Assembly: GCA_002684575.1 (NCBI GenBank)
Contig: NYVP01000118.1
Location: 6,623 to 13,336 of the forward strand
Reading direction: 5' to 3'
Source: Verrucomicrobiales bacterium
GTDB lineage: Bacteria; Verrucomicrobiota; Verrucomicrobiia; Verrucomicrobiales; DEV007
DNA length: 6,714 nucleotides
The notes beneath the pieces were generated by a model. The model did no database searches. It was not told where the DNA came from and saw only the letters and a list, made by a program, of their open reading frames with translations. Made by a program: the position numbers and the translations under genes. Below, one piece after another: positions 1-6,364 of the stretch. Positions within the stretch are counted from its first letter, which is position 1, and the number at the start of each line of letters is the position of its first letter.

Positions 1-315
1 GAAGGAGGACCTAATGGAATGAAACTCGCTCTTGGAAGACAGTTCCATGATATAGAATCAATGATTGGTGGGATGGAAGGTCCTGACGGCTCAGTGTTGG
101 TTGCCGAGAGAAATCTAACAGCTCTCAAAGTTATGGAAAGTGAAATGAAAAAAGGTAAAAAAAATCTCGGTATTTTTTATGGAGCAGCACACCTTCCTGA
201 TTTCGATAAGCGACTCATCGAAGATTATGGTTTCAAAAGGACCACGAAAACTTGGAATGCGGCTTGGAAAATTCAAAAAGCAGCAGCTAAGAAAGCTCTG
301 AAAGACTCCATATAA
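1..315 (+). CDS. TraB/GumN-like protein, C-terminal fragment (5' end outside window)
   Basis: The reading frame is open from base 1 to the TAA at 313-315, giving 104 residues that look like the end of a longer protein. The core reads VLVAERN, then about 20 residues later LGIFYGAAHLPDFDKRL, then EDYGFKRT. This matches the C-terminal pattern of the TraB/GumN (PrgY) family: an ERN segment, a G-A-x-HLP segment and a final 'GY/GF' strand. The family is metalloprotease-like, with a glutamate and a histidine proposed as functional residues; the biological role in this group is unknown. An internal ATG at 19 has a GGAGG ten bases upstream, but the in-frame sequence before it is open and a protein starting there would be far shorter than the family's usual size (about 250-350 residues). 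I therefore treat it as internal. The tail is Ala/Lys-rich. The next gene is on the same strand 68 bases downstream. Confidence 0.7.
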   Translation, partial: EGGPNGMKLALGRQFHDIESMIGGMEGPDGSVLVAERNLTALKVMESEMKKGKKNLGIFYGAAHLPDFDKRLIEDYGFKRTTKTWNAAWKIQKAAAKKALKDSI

Positions 316-348
316 CTCAAAACTTAAAACCTAGGGTAAATTCGATTC

Positions 349-368
349 CTTCAGATAACTAACTGAAG
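349..368. repeat. Small inverted repeat (6-bp stem) between the first two genes
   Basis: CTTCAG at 349-354 pairs with CTGAAG at 363-368 around an 8-base AT-rich loop. It lies between the TAA at 315 and the ATG at 384. There is no T-run after the plus-strand copy, so it is not a standard intrinsic terminator. It could be a weak attenuating hairpin, a protein site or chance. The rest of 316-383 shows no recognisable promoter or strong ribosome binding site. Confidence 0.3.
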
Positions 369-383
369 AGAAAACTCATAGCC

Positions 384-3300
384 ATGAGAAAATATTTCAC
401 ACTTTTTGCATTAATCTTATTTCAATCCTTAGAGGCTAATGAATTTGATGAATTTGGCCTCTACTCCGATAAGTCAGCAAAACCCAATGAAGTAAAACCT
501 GAAAAAACTATTCTACCACTCCAGATAGCCAAAGGATCAAGAATCGCATATGTTGGTAATACCCTTCTAGATAGAGCTCAGCACTTTGGCCACTTTGAAT
601 CTTTTCTCCAGCGCCATTTACCCAACCACGAGTTAGTCATCAGAAATTTTTCATGGTCCGCAGACGAAGTCGATATCCAACCGAGGCCAGACAATTTCGC
701 AGACACTGACCAACATTTATTGCATCACAAAACCGATATAATCTTCGCCGCATTCGGTTTTAATGAATCATTCGCGGGTGAGGAAAAGGTTCCTGAATTC
801 AAATCTCGGCTTAGAAAATATATCACTCAAACTAGAACTCGTGCCTATAACGGCAAAAAAGGACCCAAAATTATTCTAATATCGCCAACCCCTAACCAAA
901 ATTTAGATAATATTCCAGCAGCTGATTTGAATAATGAGAGACTTGCAATTTTTACTTCCGCAATGCGTGAAGTGGCAGAGTCAGAGGAAATTGGATTCGT
1001 AGATGTCTTTACCAAACCCTACCCTGATGGATCAACTATTAACGGAGTTCACTTAAACGAGGAAGGCTACCGCGCTTTTGGCACTGCTTTATTTAAAGGA
1101 ATTTTTAATGAAAGCCCCGAACCAGTAAACGAAGAACTGAGACTTGCCGTCGTTGAGAAAAACAAACAATTCTTCCGTCGTTACCGACCCTTAAATACTT
1201 TCTACTATACCGGAGGAAGAAAAGGTAGATACGGGTATTTAGATTTTTTGCCAGCAATGAAAAACTTTGAGATCATGGCCAACAATCGAGATCAATTGAT
1301 ATGGTCGATTGCTAAAGGAAAAGAGACAAAAATCAAAATTGATGATTCTAATGTTCCAGAGCTTCCTGAAACAAATCAAAGCCGGGGCGGTAATAAATGG
1401 ATGAGTGCTGAGGACGAACTAAAATCATTTACAATTGATCCTAGATTTGAAGTCAACTGTTTCGCCTCTGAAGAGGATTTTCCGGATATAGCTTGTCCTA
1501 TTCAAATCAGATGGGATTCAAAAGGACGACTATGGGTGGCATGCTCAACGACATATCCTCACGTCTATCCTGGTCAGGAACCTAATGACAAGATTGTGAT
1601 TCTAGAAGATACCAACGGAGACGGTAAAGCGGATAAATCAAGTGTCTGGGCAGATGATCTTCATATTCCTCTGAGTTTTGAATTTGGAAATGGCGGAGTA
1701 TATGTTTCTGAGGAGCCAGATTTCACTTTCCTTAAGGATACTGATGGAGATGGTAAAGCGGATTTTCGTTCAAGGGTGCTGACAGGTTTTGGTTGTGAAG
1801 ATTCTCATCATGCTCTTCACGATTTCGTCTGGACTCCTGACGGGAAACTTCTATTCAGAGATTCGATTTTTCTTAATTCACAAATTGAAACTCCATATGG
1901 TCCAATCAGAGTGAAAAATTCTGGATGGTTTTTGTTTGAGCCTAAAACTCAAAAACTTCAAACATTTGGAAGCTATCCAAATACTAATCCATGGGGCGTT
2001 ACTTTTGACAAGTGGGGACACCATGTGGCAAGTCATCCTATTTTTGCATCAACTTTTCACGCAACAAATCCACCCTACCCTACTCAACATCCCAGACCAA
2101 GTGGAATACAGGCCTATTCTGGTACCTGCGGCCAAGAGTTCGTCGACTGGGATAATTTCCCTAAAGAAATGCAGGGAGGCTTTGTTAAAGTGAGATATAA
2201 ACCCACTAACAGGGTAGAATTTCATCGTTGGATTAATGCGGGTGATCATATGCAGGAAAAATATGAGTCTGATATAATTTTCTCAAAAAATCTCAGCTTC
2301 ATACCCGTAGACATACGTTTCGGACCCAGAGGAGCTCTTTATGTTTGCGATTGGTACAATCCTATTAAAGGGCATGCACAATATTCTCTGAGAGATGAAA
2401 GGAGAGATAAGGTTTCAGGCCGAATTTGGAGAATTACCGCAAAGAATAAAAAACTAAAAAGTCCGGCTAAAATTGAGGGTGCTTCGATTACACAACTTCT
2501 CGATAATCTAAAGCGAAACGAGTATCGAATTAGATATTGGACTAAACAGGAAATTCGAAAGCATTCTGCAAAAGAGGTCGAACAGAAGCTCGGGAGATGG
2601 CTGAAAAATCTTAATCCAAAGTCTGGTGGTTATCGTCATCATCAGTTGGAAGCTCTTTGGATATATTCAAATATTGGAATACACAAAGAAGATCTATTAG
2701 TTGAACTCATTAACTGTGAGGTGCCTGAGGCCCGTGCTGCAGCGGCAAGACAAATTCGGCACTGGCCAAAAGGTATGATGAATTCTGCCGAGAAACTAAT
2801 CTCCGAATCATCAAAAGATCCAGATGACATCGTCAAATTAGAAACAGCACTGACTTGCTCATGGCTAGGAACTCAGAAAGCTTTTGATACTCTCGTTGAG
2901 CTGAGCGAAAACGATATGGGAAAGCATCTCAACTATGCTGTTACCACAGCATTAGGTTCAGAATCGATTAGACAGCACTGGAGTGAAGAGAACCGAATCG
3001 TTCAGGATATTCTCGCCAAAGCCAAAAAAAGGAACCAACTCAATGCAGGAAAAACAACACGTAACGCCAAGGAGGCGAACTTCGACAAACAAAAAGGTTT
3101 AAAGAAAATTAACATTAAATGTATCCCTGAGAGGATGATCTATGACATAACCGAATTTACAGTCAAAGCGAATCAGCCCGTTAAATTAGTTCTTAGCAAT
3201 CCTGATCTAACAATGCACAATTTACTTATAGCGAAACCGGGAACTCTAGAGATTGTTGGTAAAGCCGGCAATGAAATGGCAAAGGACAAAGACGGCCTCA

Positions 3301-3473
3301 AAAAAAATTATATCCCAAAAATAAGCGAAGTGCTTTGGTCAACTCCTCAACTTAAACAAAATACGAGTCACACACTACGATTTAACGCACCTAAAGAGCC
3401 TGGAGAATATCCTTATCTATGCACTTTCCCAGGGCATTGGGTAATCATGAAAGGAATAATGAAGGTTAAATAA
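384..3473 (+). CDS. Exported SGNH-like / PVC-type propeller dehydrogenase-like / cupredoxin fusion protein
   Basis: This 1029-residue protein starts with a signal peptide (residues 1-18, cleavage likely after SLEA). Residues 50-240 form an SGNH-hydrolase-like domain: GNTLLDR at 58-64 in the block I position, GFNESF at 125-130 (block III Asn127), and NGVHLNEEGY at 220-229 (block V His223). The nucleophile Ser and the Asp of DxxH appear replaced. Residues 340-690 match the planctomycete/verrucomicrobial 'membrane-bound dehydrogenase' propeller: two DT[ND]GDGKAD motifs (409-417, 452-460), GCEDSHHALHDF at 470-481, NPWGVTFDKWG at 535-545, LYVCDWYNPIKGH at 652-664 and GRIWRI at 679-684. Residues 700-880 are helical and HEAT-like. 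Residues 908-1029 form a cupredoxin with type 1 copper ligands His945, Cys1013, His1018 and Met1022; the CTFPGHxxxMKG spacing is that of azurin. There is no CxxCH heme motif. The protein is probably a periplasmic or surface oxidoreductase using copper for electron transfer; the substrate is unknown. The ATG at 384 gives a good signal peptide but has only a distant GAAGAG upstream. The propeller gene at 3556 follows on the same strand. Confidence 0.88.
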   Translation: MRKYFTLFALILFQSLEANEFDEFGLYSDKSAKPNEVKPEKTILPLQIAKGSRIAYVGNTLLDRAQHFGHFESFLQRHLPNHELVIRNFSWSADEVDIQPRPDNFADTDQHLLHHKTDIIFAAFGFNESFAGEEKVPEFKSRLRKYITQTRTRAYNGKKGPKIILISPTPNQNLDNIPAADLNNERLAIFTSAMREVAESEEIGFVDVFTKPYPDGSTINGVHLNEEGYRAFGTALFKGIFNESPEPVNEELRLAVVEKNKQFFRRYRPLNTFYYTGGRKGRYGYLDFLPAMKNFEIMANNRDQLIWSIAKGKETKIKIDDSNVPELPETNQSRGGNKWMSAEDELKSFTIDPRFEVNCFASEEDFPDIACPIQIRWDSKGRLWVACSTTYPHVYPGQEPNDKIVILEDTNGDGKADKSSVWADDLHIPLSFEFGNGGVYVSEEPDFTFLKDTDGDGKADFRSRVLTGFGCEDSHHALHDFVWTPDGKLLFRDSIFLNSQIETPYGPIRVKNSGWFLFEPKTQKLQTFGSYPNTNPWGVTFDKWGHHVASHPIFASTFHATNPPYPTQHPRPSGIQAYSGTCGQEFVDWDNFPKEMQGGFVKVRYKPTNRVEFHRWINAGDHMQEKYESDIIFSKNLSFIPVDIRFGPRGALYVCDWYNPIKGHAQYSLRDERRDKVSGRIWRITAKNKKLKSPAKIEGASITQLLDNLKRNEYRIRYWTKQEIRKHSAKEVEQKLGRWLKNLNPKSGGYRHHQLEALWIYSNIGIHKEDLLVELINCEVPEARAAAARQIRHWPKGMMNSAEKLISESSKDPDDIVKLETALTCSWLGTQKAFDTLVELSENDMGKHLNYAVTTALGSESIRQHWSEENRIVQDILAKAKKRNQLNAGKTTRNAKEANFDKQKGLKKINIKCIPERMIYDITEFTVKANQPVKLVLSNPDLTMHNLLIAKPGTLEIVGKAGNEMAKDKDGLKKNYIPKISEVLWSTPQLKQNTSHTLRFNAPKEPGEYPYLCTFPGHWVIMKGIMKVK

Positions 3474-3555
3474 CCAGCTTTATCAATTCATGATATTTAA
3501 AATTTTATTTGCAACGACTCTTGAGCTTGACCCTATTATCTGAAAAGATAAGAAA

Positions 3556-4497
3556 ATGAAAAAAATTAATCTCCTCGTTTCTTTATTATTACTCTCATTA
3601 TTTCAGCTAGCGGCTCAAGCTGAGAGGTTAGTGCTCGTTGGAGCCTCCTACGGAAAAAATATTCTAGCGATCTGCACTGAAAAAGGTGATCCAATATGGC
3701 AATATAAAACAGAAGGACCGAAAAGAGGTCACACTGGACATCATGATGTTCATTTACTGCCAAACGGAAATATTCTTTTTCATGACACCTGGACAAGCGT
3801 CAAAGAAATCACTCTAGATAAAAAAATCGTCTGGGAGTACGACTGCGCGACAAGTAATGGCAACCAAGGAAAAAGGGTTGATGTCCATGCATTCGCAAGA
3901 CTGAAAAATGGCAACACTGTAATTGTTGAAAGTGGTGTTGGCCGAATTATTGAAGTCGATAAAGAAGGGAAGCTTGTTCGCCAGTTCCCACTTAAAAAAG
4001 GTGGAACACAATCAACAAGATGGGTCAGAAAGACCCCACAAAACACTTGGTTAGTTTGTTCAGAAAACCCTGGAGTCGTTACAGAGTACGATAACGAGGG
4101 AAACATAGTTTGGGACTACCTGATCAACACTCGAGTTTATGGAGCGATTCGATTAAAGAACGGTAACACATTAATAGCCTCTGGTAGCGGCAACAGTATA
4201 GTTGAAGTTAATCCCAAAAAAGAGGTCGTATGGGAGGTTAAAGAGAAAGTTCCGGGCACAGAGATTCAACTTAAATGGATGACTTGTCTTCAAGAGGAAG
4301 CAAATGGAAATTATATTGTAGGAAATTGTCACGCAGGTCCCGACAATCCTCAGATCTTTGAGATTACTAAAGATAAAAAAGTAGTTTGGGAATATAATGA
4401 ATTCGATCTTGTAGGTAATGGTTTAGCCTGTTGGCAAGTCCTTAACGAAAGTGAATCCAAGTTAATCAGACAAAAACTAAAAAATCTCTCTAATTAG
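3556..4497 (+). CDS. Exported six-repeat beta-propeller protein (PQQ/arylsulfotransferase-like repeats)
   Basis: The 313-residue product begins with a clear signal peptide (MKKIN, then a Leu-rich core, AQA cleavage site at 20-22), so it is exported. The mature part is built of about six repeats of 41-49 residues. The recurring pattern is a hydrophobic 'I.E.d' strand, a charged turn, an aromatic strand (IWQY at 47-50, IVWEY at 91-95, IVWDY at 184-188, VVWEV at 224-228, VVWEY at 276-280), and an LxNGNxL/I strand (68-74, 116-122, 200-206; GNYIVG at 251-256). This resembles PQQ-type or arylsulfotransferase-like beta-propellers. HHDVHLL (62-68) and VDVHAF (108-113) repeat a D-V-H motif that could line a central site, but I see no proven catalytic residue set. 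It lies 82 bases after the large fusion gene on the same strand, so the two may be co-transcribed and work together; this is inference. No strong Shine-Dalgarno sequence precedes the ATG, only A-rich sequence. Enzyme, binding protein or scaffold are all possible. Confidence 0.8.
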   Translation: MKKINLLVSLLLLSLFQLAAQAERLVLVGASYGKNILAICTEKGDPIWQYKTEGPKRGHTGHHDVHLLPNGNILFHDTWTSVKEITLDKKIVWEYDCATSNGNQGKRVDVHAFARLKNGNTVIVESGVGRIIEVDKEGKLVRQFPLKKGGTQSTRWVRKTPQNTWLVCSENPGVVTEYDNEGNIVWDYLINTRVYGAIRLKNGNTLIASGSGNSIVEVNPKKEVVWEVKEKVPGTEIQLKWMTCLQEEANGNYIVGNCHAGPDNPQIFEITKDKKVVWEYNEFDLVGNGLACWQVLNESESKLIRQKLKNLSN

Positions 4498-4499
4498 AT

Positions 4500-6095
4500 T
4501 TAATTCTCAATAGGTTGTTGAGATTTTGAACTTTCAATATCCTTGAGTTTTTCCTCAATCTCTTTGGAGGCTTTCGTAATAGCTAAACCACCTAACCCCG
4601 TACAACACAATTCCCTCGGCATCAAATCACCAACTTGTCTCATAGCTCCAATGACTTGATCGAGAGGAACTAAATCATCGTAGTCAGCTAATGCCATGTT
4701 GGCACTGGATAATGCATTAGACGCCGCTGTTACGTTTCTTCCGAGACAAGGAGCCTCTACACGATTAGCCAGTGTATCACAAGTCATACCTAGGGAACTT
4801 TGTAATGCCATTGATGCAGCAGCCATCTGCTGTCTATAATTTCCACCATTAAGCAAAACGATCCCTGCAGCCCCCATACTTGCTCCAGATCCACATTCAG
4901 CCATACAACCCGCCTCTTCAGCGGCAAAAGTCGCACCTGATGCGATAAAAACACCAACCAACCCAGCTGCAAACATTGCATCAATACGTTCATCCATACT
5001 TTTATTCAAGGCATCAGAAACTCCTAAAACTGCGCCAGGTAGAGCCCCACAAGAGCCAGCTGTTGGTGCTGCGACAATGACTCCCATTGAGCTTTTCATC
5101 TCCATCATGGAAGAGACATAAAGAATAATTCGATTCAATACATCACCAGGAACCAAATCTCCCGATTCCATCTTATCTCCAAATCGAGGAGACTGGGAAT
5201 GAAGAATTCTATCTCTATAATGAGTTCCTTTTAGGCCAGTCTGAATAGAACCCTCCATCGTTTTGATTAATGAAGACATACGATCTCTAACCTCATTTAC
5301 ACTTAGTCCTGATCTTTCACTTTCATAAATAGCTCCCAACTCGCCTAAACTCATTTCCCCATTCTCATTTCTATACTCCTCCATCTCTTGAACACTTGAA
5401 AAAGGCACTTTCAAATTTTTTCTAGCGAGCACAGGAAGGACTGGCTTGAGAATTCTTAACTCAATCACAGAAGAGTACGAATTTAGCTCTTCAATTAAAT
5501 TCTTCGAGGGAGCTTCCCTACTTTTCAAATTGATAAGAGATTTTTTTTCATCTTCAACAAATACAACCTCGTCAAAATTATTATCTTTTGAGAGCCAAGC
5601 CGATAAACCTGCATCTGGATTTTTTAAGAAAATGACTATTTCATAATAATCCCCTTTCATGCTAATGGGAATATCATCAATCTTTTTAACCTCTATCATT
5701 CCTCCGCCTGTTGAGATCGCTGTCATTGAATGCTCTTTCTGATTACCTCTCATCGTTAATCGATATGTGTTAGGATGTTCAGCACCATAATCCAAATAGC
5801 GAACCTCAATATTTATTCCAGATTTAATAATTTCATCTCTATAATTTGGAAGTCTTGGGTCATCAGTATCCCATCCAAGAATACCTCCAGTTAGACCAAG
5901 ATCTGATCCCTGCGACAGGTGAGTTGTCACAAGAGAGCCATTAGGATCATAATCAACAGTAACACTCTTGATATCTGAATCCATAAGATCAAGAGCCATT
6001 CGACCTATTCTCAAGGAGGCGGCACTGTGCGAGCTTGAAGGACCTCGCATAACAGGCCCTAGAACATCATTGAAAATACTGGGATAGGAAACCAT
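4500..6095 (-). CDS. sdaA: L-serine dehydratase, iron-sulfur-dependent, single chain
   Basis: This cytoplasmic enzyme deaminates L-serine to pyruvate and ammonia with a [4Fe-4S] cluster. The N-terminal beta domain opens with SIFNDVLGPVMRGPSSSH (residues 6-23), the family's signature GPSSSH segment. The catalytic alpha domain runs from about residue 240 to 510, with APTAGSCGALPG at 343-354, AAEEAGCMAECG at 391-402, and CDTLANRVEAPCLGRN at 439-454. Cys397, Cys439 and Cys450 align with the three cluster cysteines. The usual 'CDPVxGLVExPC' segment is altered to CDTLANRVEAPC, and there are extra cysteines at 401, 497 and 498. At 531 residues it is about 75 longer than typical E. coli SdaA; residues 150-230 between the two domains could be a divergent ACT-like regulatory segment, which is uncertain. 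The ATG at 6095 is chosen because conserved sequence begins at once; no Shine-Dalgarno sequence is visible. The gene converges on the propeller gene with two bases between the stops and is divergent from the aldolase-family gene at 6365. Confidence 0.93.
   Translation of the reverse strand: MVSYPSIFNDVLGPVMRGPSSSHSAASLRIGRMALDLMDSDIKSVTVDYDPNGSLVTTHLSQGSDLGLTGGILGWDTDDPRLPNYRDEIIKSGINIEVRYLDYGAEHPNTYRLTMRGNQKEHSMTAISTGGGMIEVKKIDDIPISMKGDYYEIVIFLKNPDAGLSAWLSKDNNFDEVVFVEDEKKSLINLKSREAPSKNLIEELNSYSSVIELRILKPVLPVLARKNLKVPFSSVQEMEEYRNENGEMSLGELGAIYESERSGLSVNEVRDRMSSLIKTMEGSIQTGLKGTHYRDRILHSQSPRFGDKMESGDLVPGDVLNRIILYVSSMMEMKSSMGVIVAAPTAGSCGALPGAVLGVSDALNKSMDERIDAMFAAGLVGVFIASGATFAAEEAGCMAECGSGASMGAAGIVLLNGGNYRQQMAAASMALQSSLGMTCDTLANRVEAPCLGRNVTAASNALSSANMALADYDDLVPLDQVIGAMRQVGDLMPRELCCTGLGGLAITKASKEIEEKLKDIESSKSQQPIEN
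4505..4527 (+). terminator. Possible weak intrinsic terminator at the convergent gene junction
   Basis: TCTCAA (4505-4510) pairs with TTGAGA (4518-4523) across a 7-base loop, followed by TTTT at 4524-4527, in the right place to end plus-strand transcripts from the propeller gene. It lies inside the last codons of the minus-strand serine dehydratase gene. A second AT-rich 6-bp stem, AAATCT (4482-4487) with AGATTT (4496-4501), spans the two stop codons. Both stems are short and weak, so confidence is low. Confidence 0.35.
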
Positions 6096-6178
6096 GAAAT
6101 TATAAATTAGCTCATTTTTAGACTATTTACCAACTAAGATTAAAATGAACACTTTCTGAGGAAAGCCTTTAATTCATC

Positions 6179-6256
6179 GATTACTCAAAAAAATCGACCA
6201 CTATTAATTAAGATTATTAAACTTGGAAAAATTATGTCACTAATCTTGATTACTCA
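6179..6256 (+). repeat. Direct repeat GATTACTCA, two copies
   Basis: GATTACTCA is found exactly at 6179-6187 and 6248-6256, start to start 69 bases apart, both inside the divergent intergenic region. The second copy overlaps the possible -35 element at 6246-6251. It may be a regulator half-site pair; no function can be assigned from sequence alone. Confidence 0.4.
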
Positions 6257-6273
6257 GACAAGACGGGTATTAA
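6246..6273 (+). promoter_or_regulatory. Possible sigma70-like promoter for the aldolase-family gene
   Basis: TTGATT (6246-6251) and TATTAA (6268-6273) are separated by 16 bases and lie about 90 bases before the ATG at 6365. Each matches the bacterial consensus at four of six positions. The region is so AT-rich that other -10-like hexamers exist, so this is only the best candidate I noticed. Confidence 0.2.
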
Positions 6274-6364
6274 ATAGAAAAATTTTATAGATTGCAATAT
6301 GGATATCGACTATTCATCAATAAAAGATTAGAAAATCTAAACATCATTCTCAAATTAAAACATT

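Larger units (their letters stand above)
6136..6330. repeat. Repeated heptamer AAGATTA (three direct, one inverted copy)
   Basis: AAGATTA occurs at 6136-6142, 6210-6216 and 6324-6330 on the plus strand, and as TAATCTT at 6241-6247. Two copies sit at the end of a longer imperfect repeat that begins ATCGAC and includes CTATT or TATT (6193-6216 and 6305-6330). In a 269-base divergent promoter region this could be an operator set. The motif is AT-rich and also occurs in coding sequence (221-227), so chance is not excluded. Confidence 0.4.
6096..6364. promoter_or_regulatory. Divergent intergenic region between serine dehydratase and aldolase-family genes
   Basis: This 269-base, very AT-rich stretch must hold the promoters for both divergent genes. 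I see no gene in it. It holds several copies of AAGATTA, a 9-base direct repeat GATTACTCA, a small hairpin CTTTC-TGAG-GAAAG at 6152-6165, an 8-base palindrome ATTGCAAT at 6291-6298, and a 5-bp inverted repeat TTAGA-AAA-TCTAA at 6328-6340 close to the aldolase-family start. No regulator gene is next to it within the window, and I recognise no riboswitch. On the minus strand a TATAAT (6099-6104) sits too close to the ATG at 6095 to be a normal -10 box unless the transcript is nearly leaderless. Confidence 0.6.

Noticed and set aside
4..21. GGAGG followed by ATG at 14 and ATG at 19, as a gene start
   Set aside because: The ATG at 14 runs into a stop after two codons. The ATG at 19 is in an open frame that continues upstream, and the product would be only the C-terminal part of a TraB/GumN-like protein, so it is more likely internal.
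1791..1811. C-E-D-S-H-H as a possible heme c site in the large fusion protein
   Set aside because: The spacing is not CxxCH (only one Cys), and the segment matches the conserved histidine-rich motif of the propeller family.
1936..2193. 85-residue plus-strand open frame inside the large gene
   Set aside because: It is out of frame with the conserved propeller sequence, which runs unbroken through this stretch.
3474..3555. Promoter between the two propeller genes (TTGCAA at 3509-3514 and TATTAT at 3534-3539)
   Set aside because: The 19-base spacing and weak -35 are not convincing, and the short gap fits co-transcription equally well.
3780..4106. 108-residue minus-strand open frame opposite the small propeller gene
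   Set aside because: It lies wholly antisense to a gene with a signal peptide and clear repeats, and its translation resembles no family and lacks a start context.
4790..4993. Minus-strand open frame overlapping the serine dehydratase gene
   Set aside because: It is a frame shadow of the conserved catalytic region containing the cluster cysteines.
6099..6104. Perfect TATAAT on the minus strand upstream of serine dehydratase
   Set aside because: It ends three bases before the ATG, so transcription would start inside the conserved N-terminus, and no well-spaced -35 box is seen.
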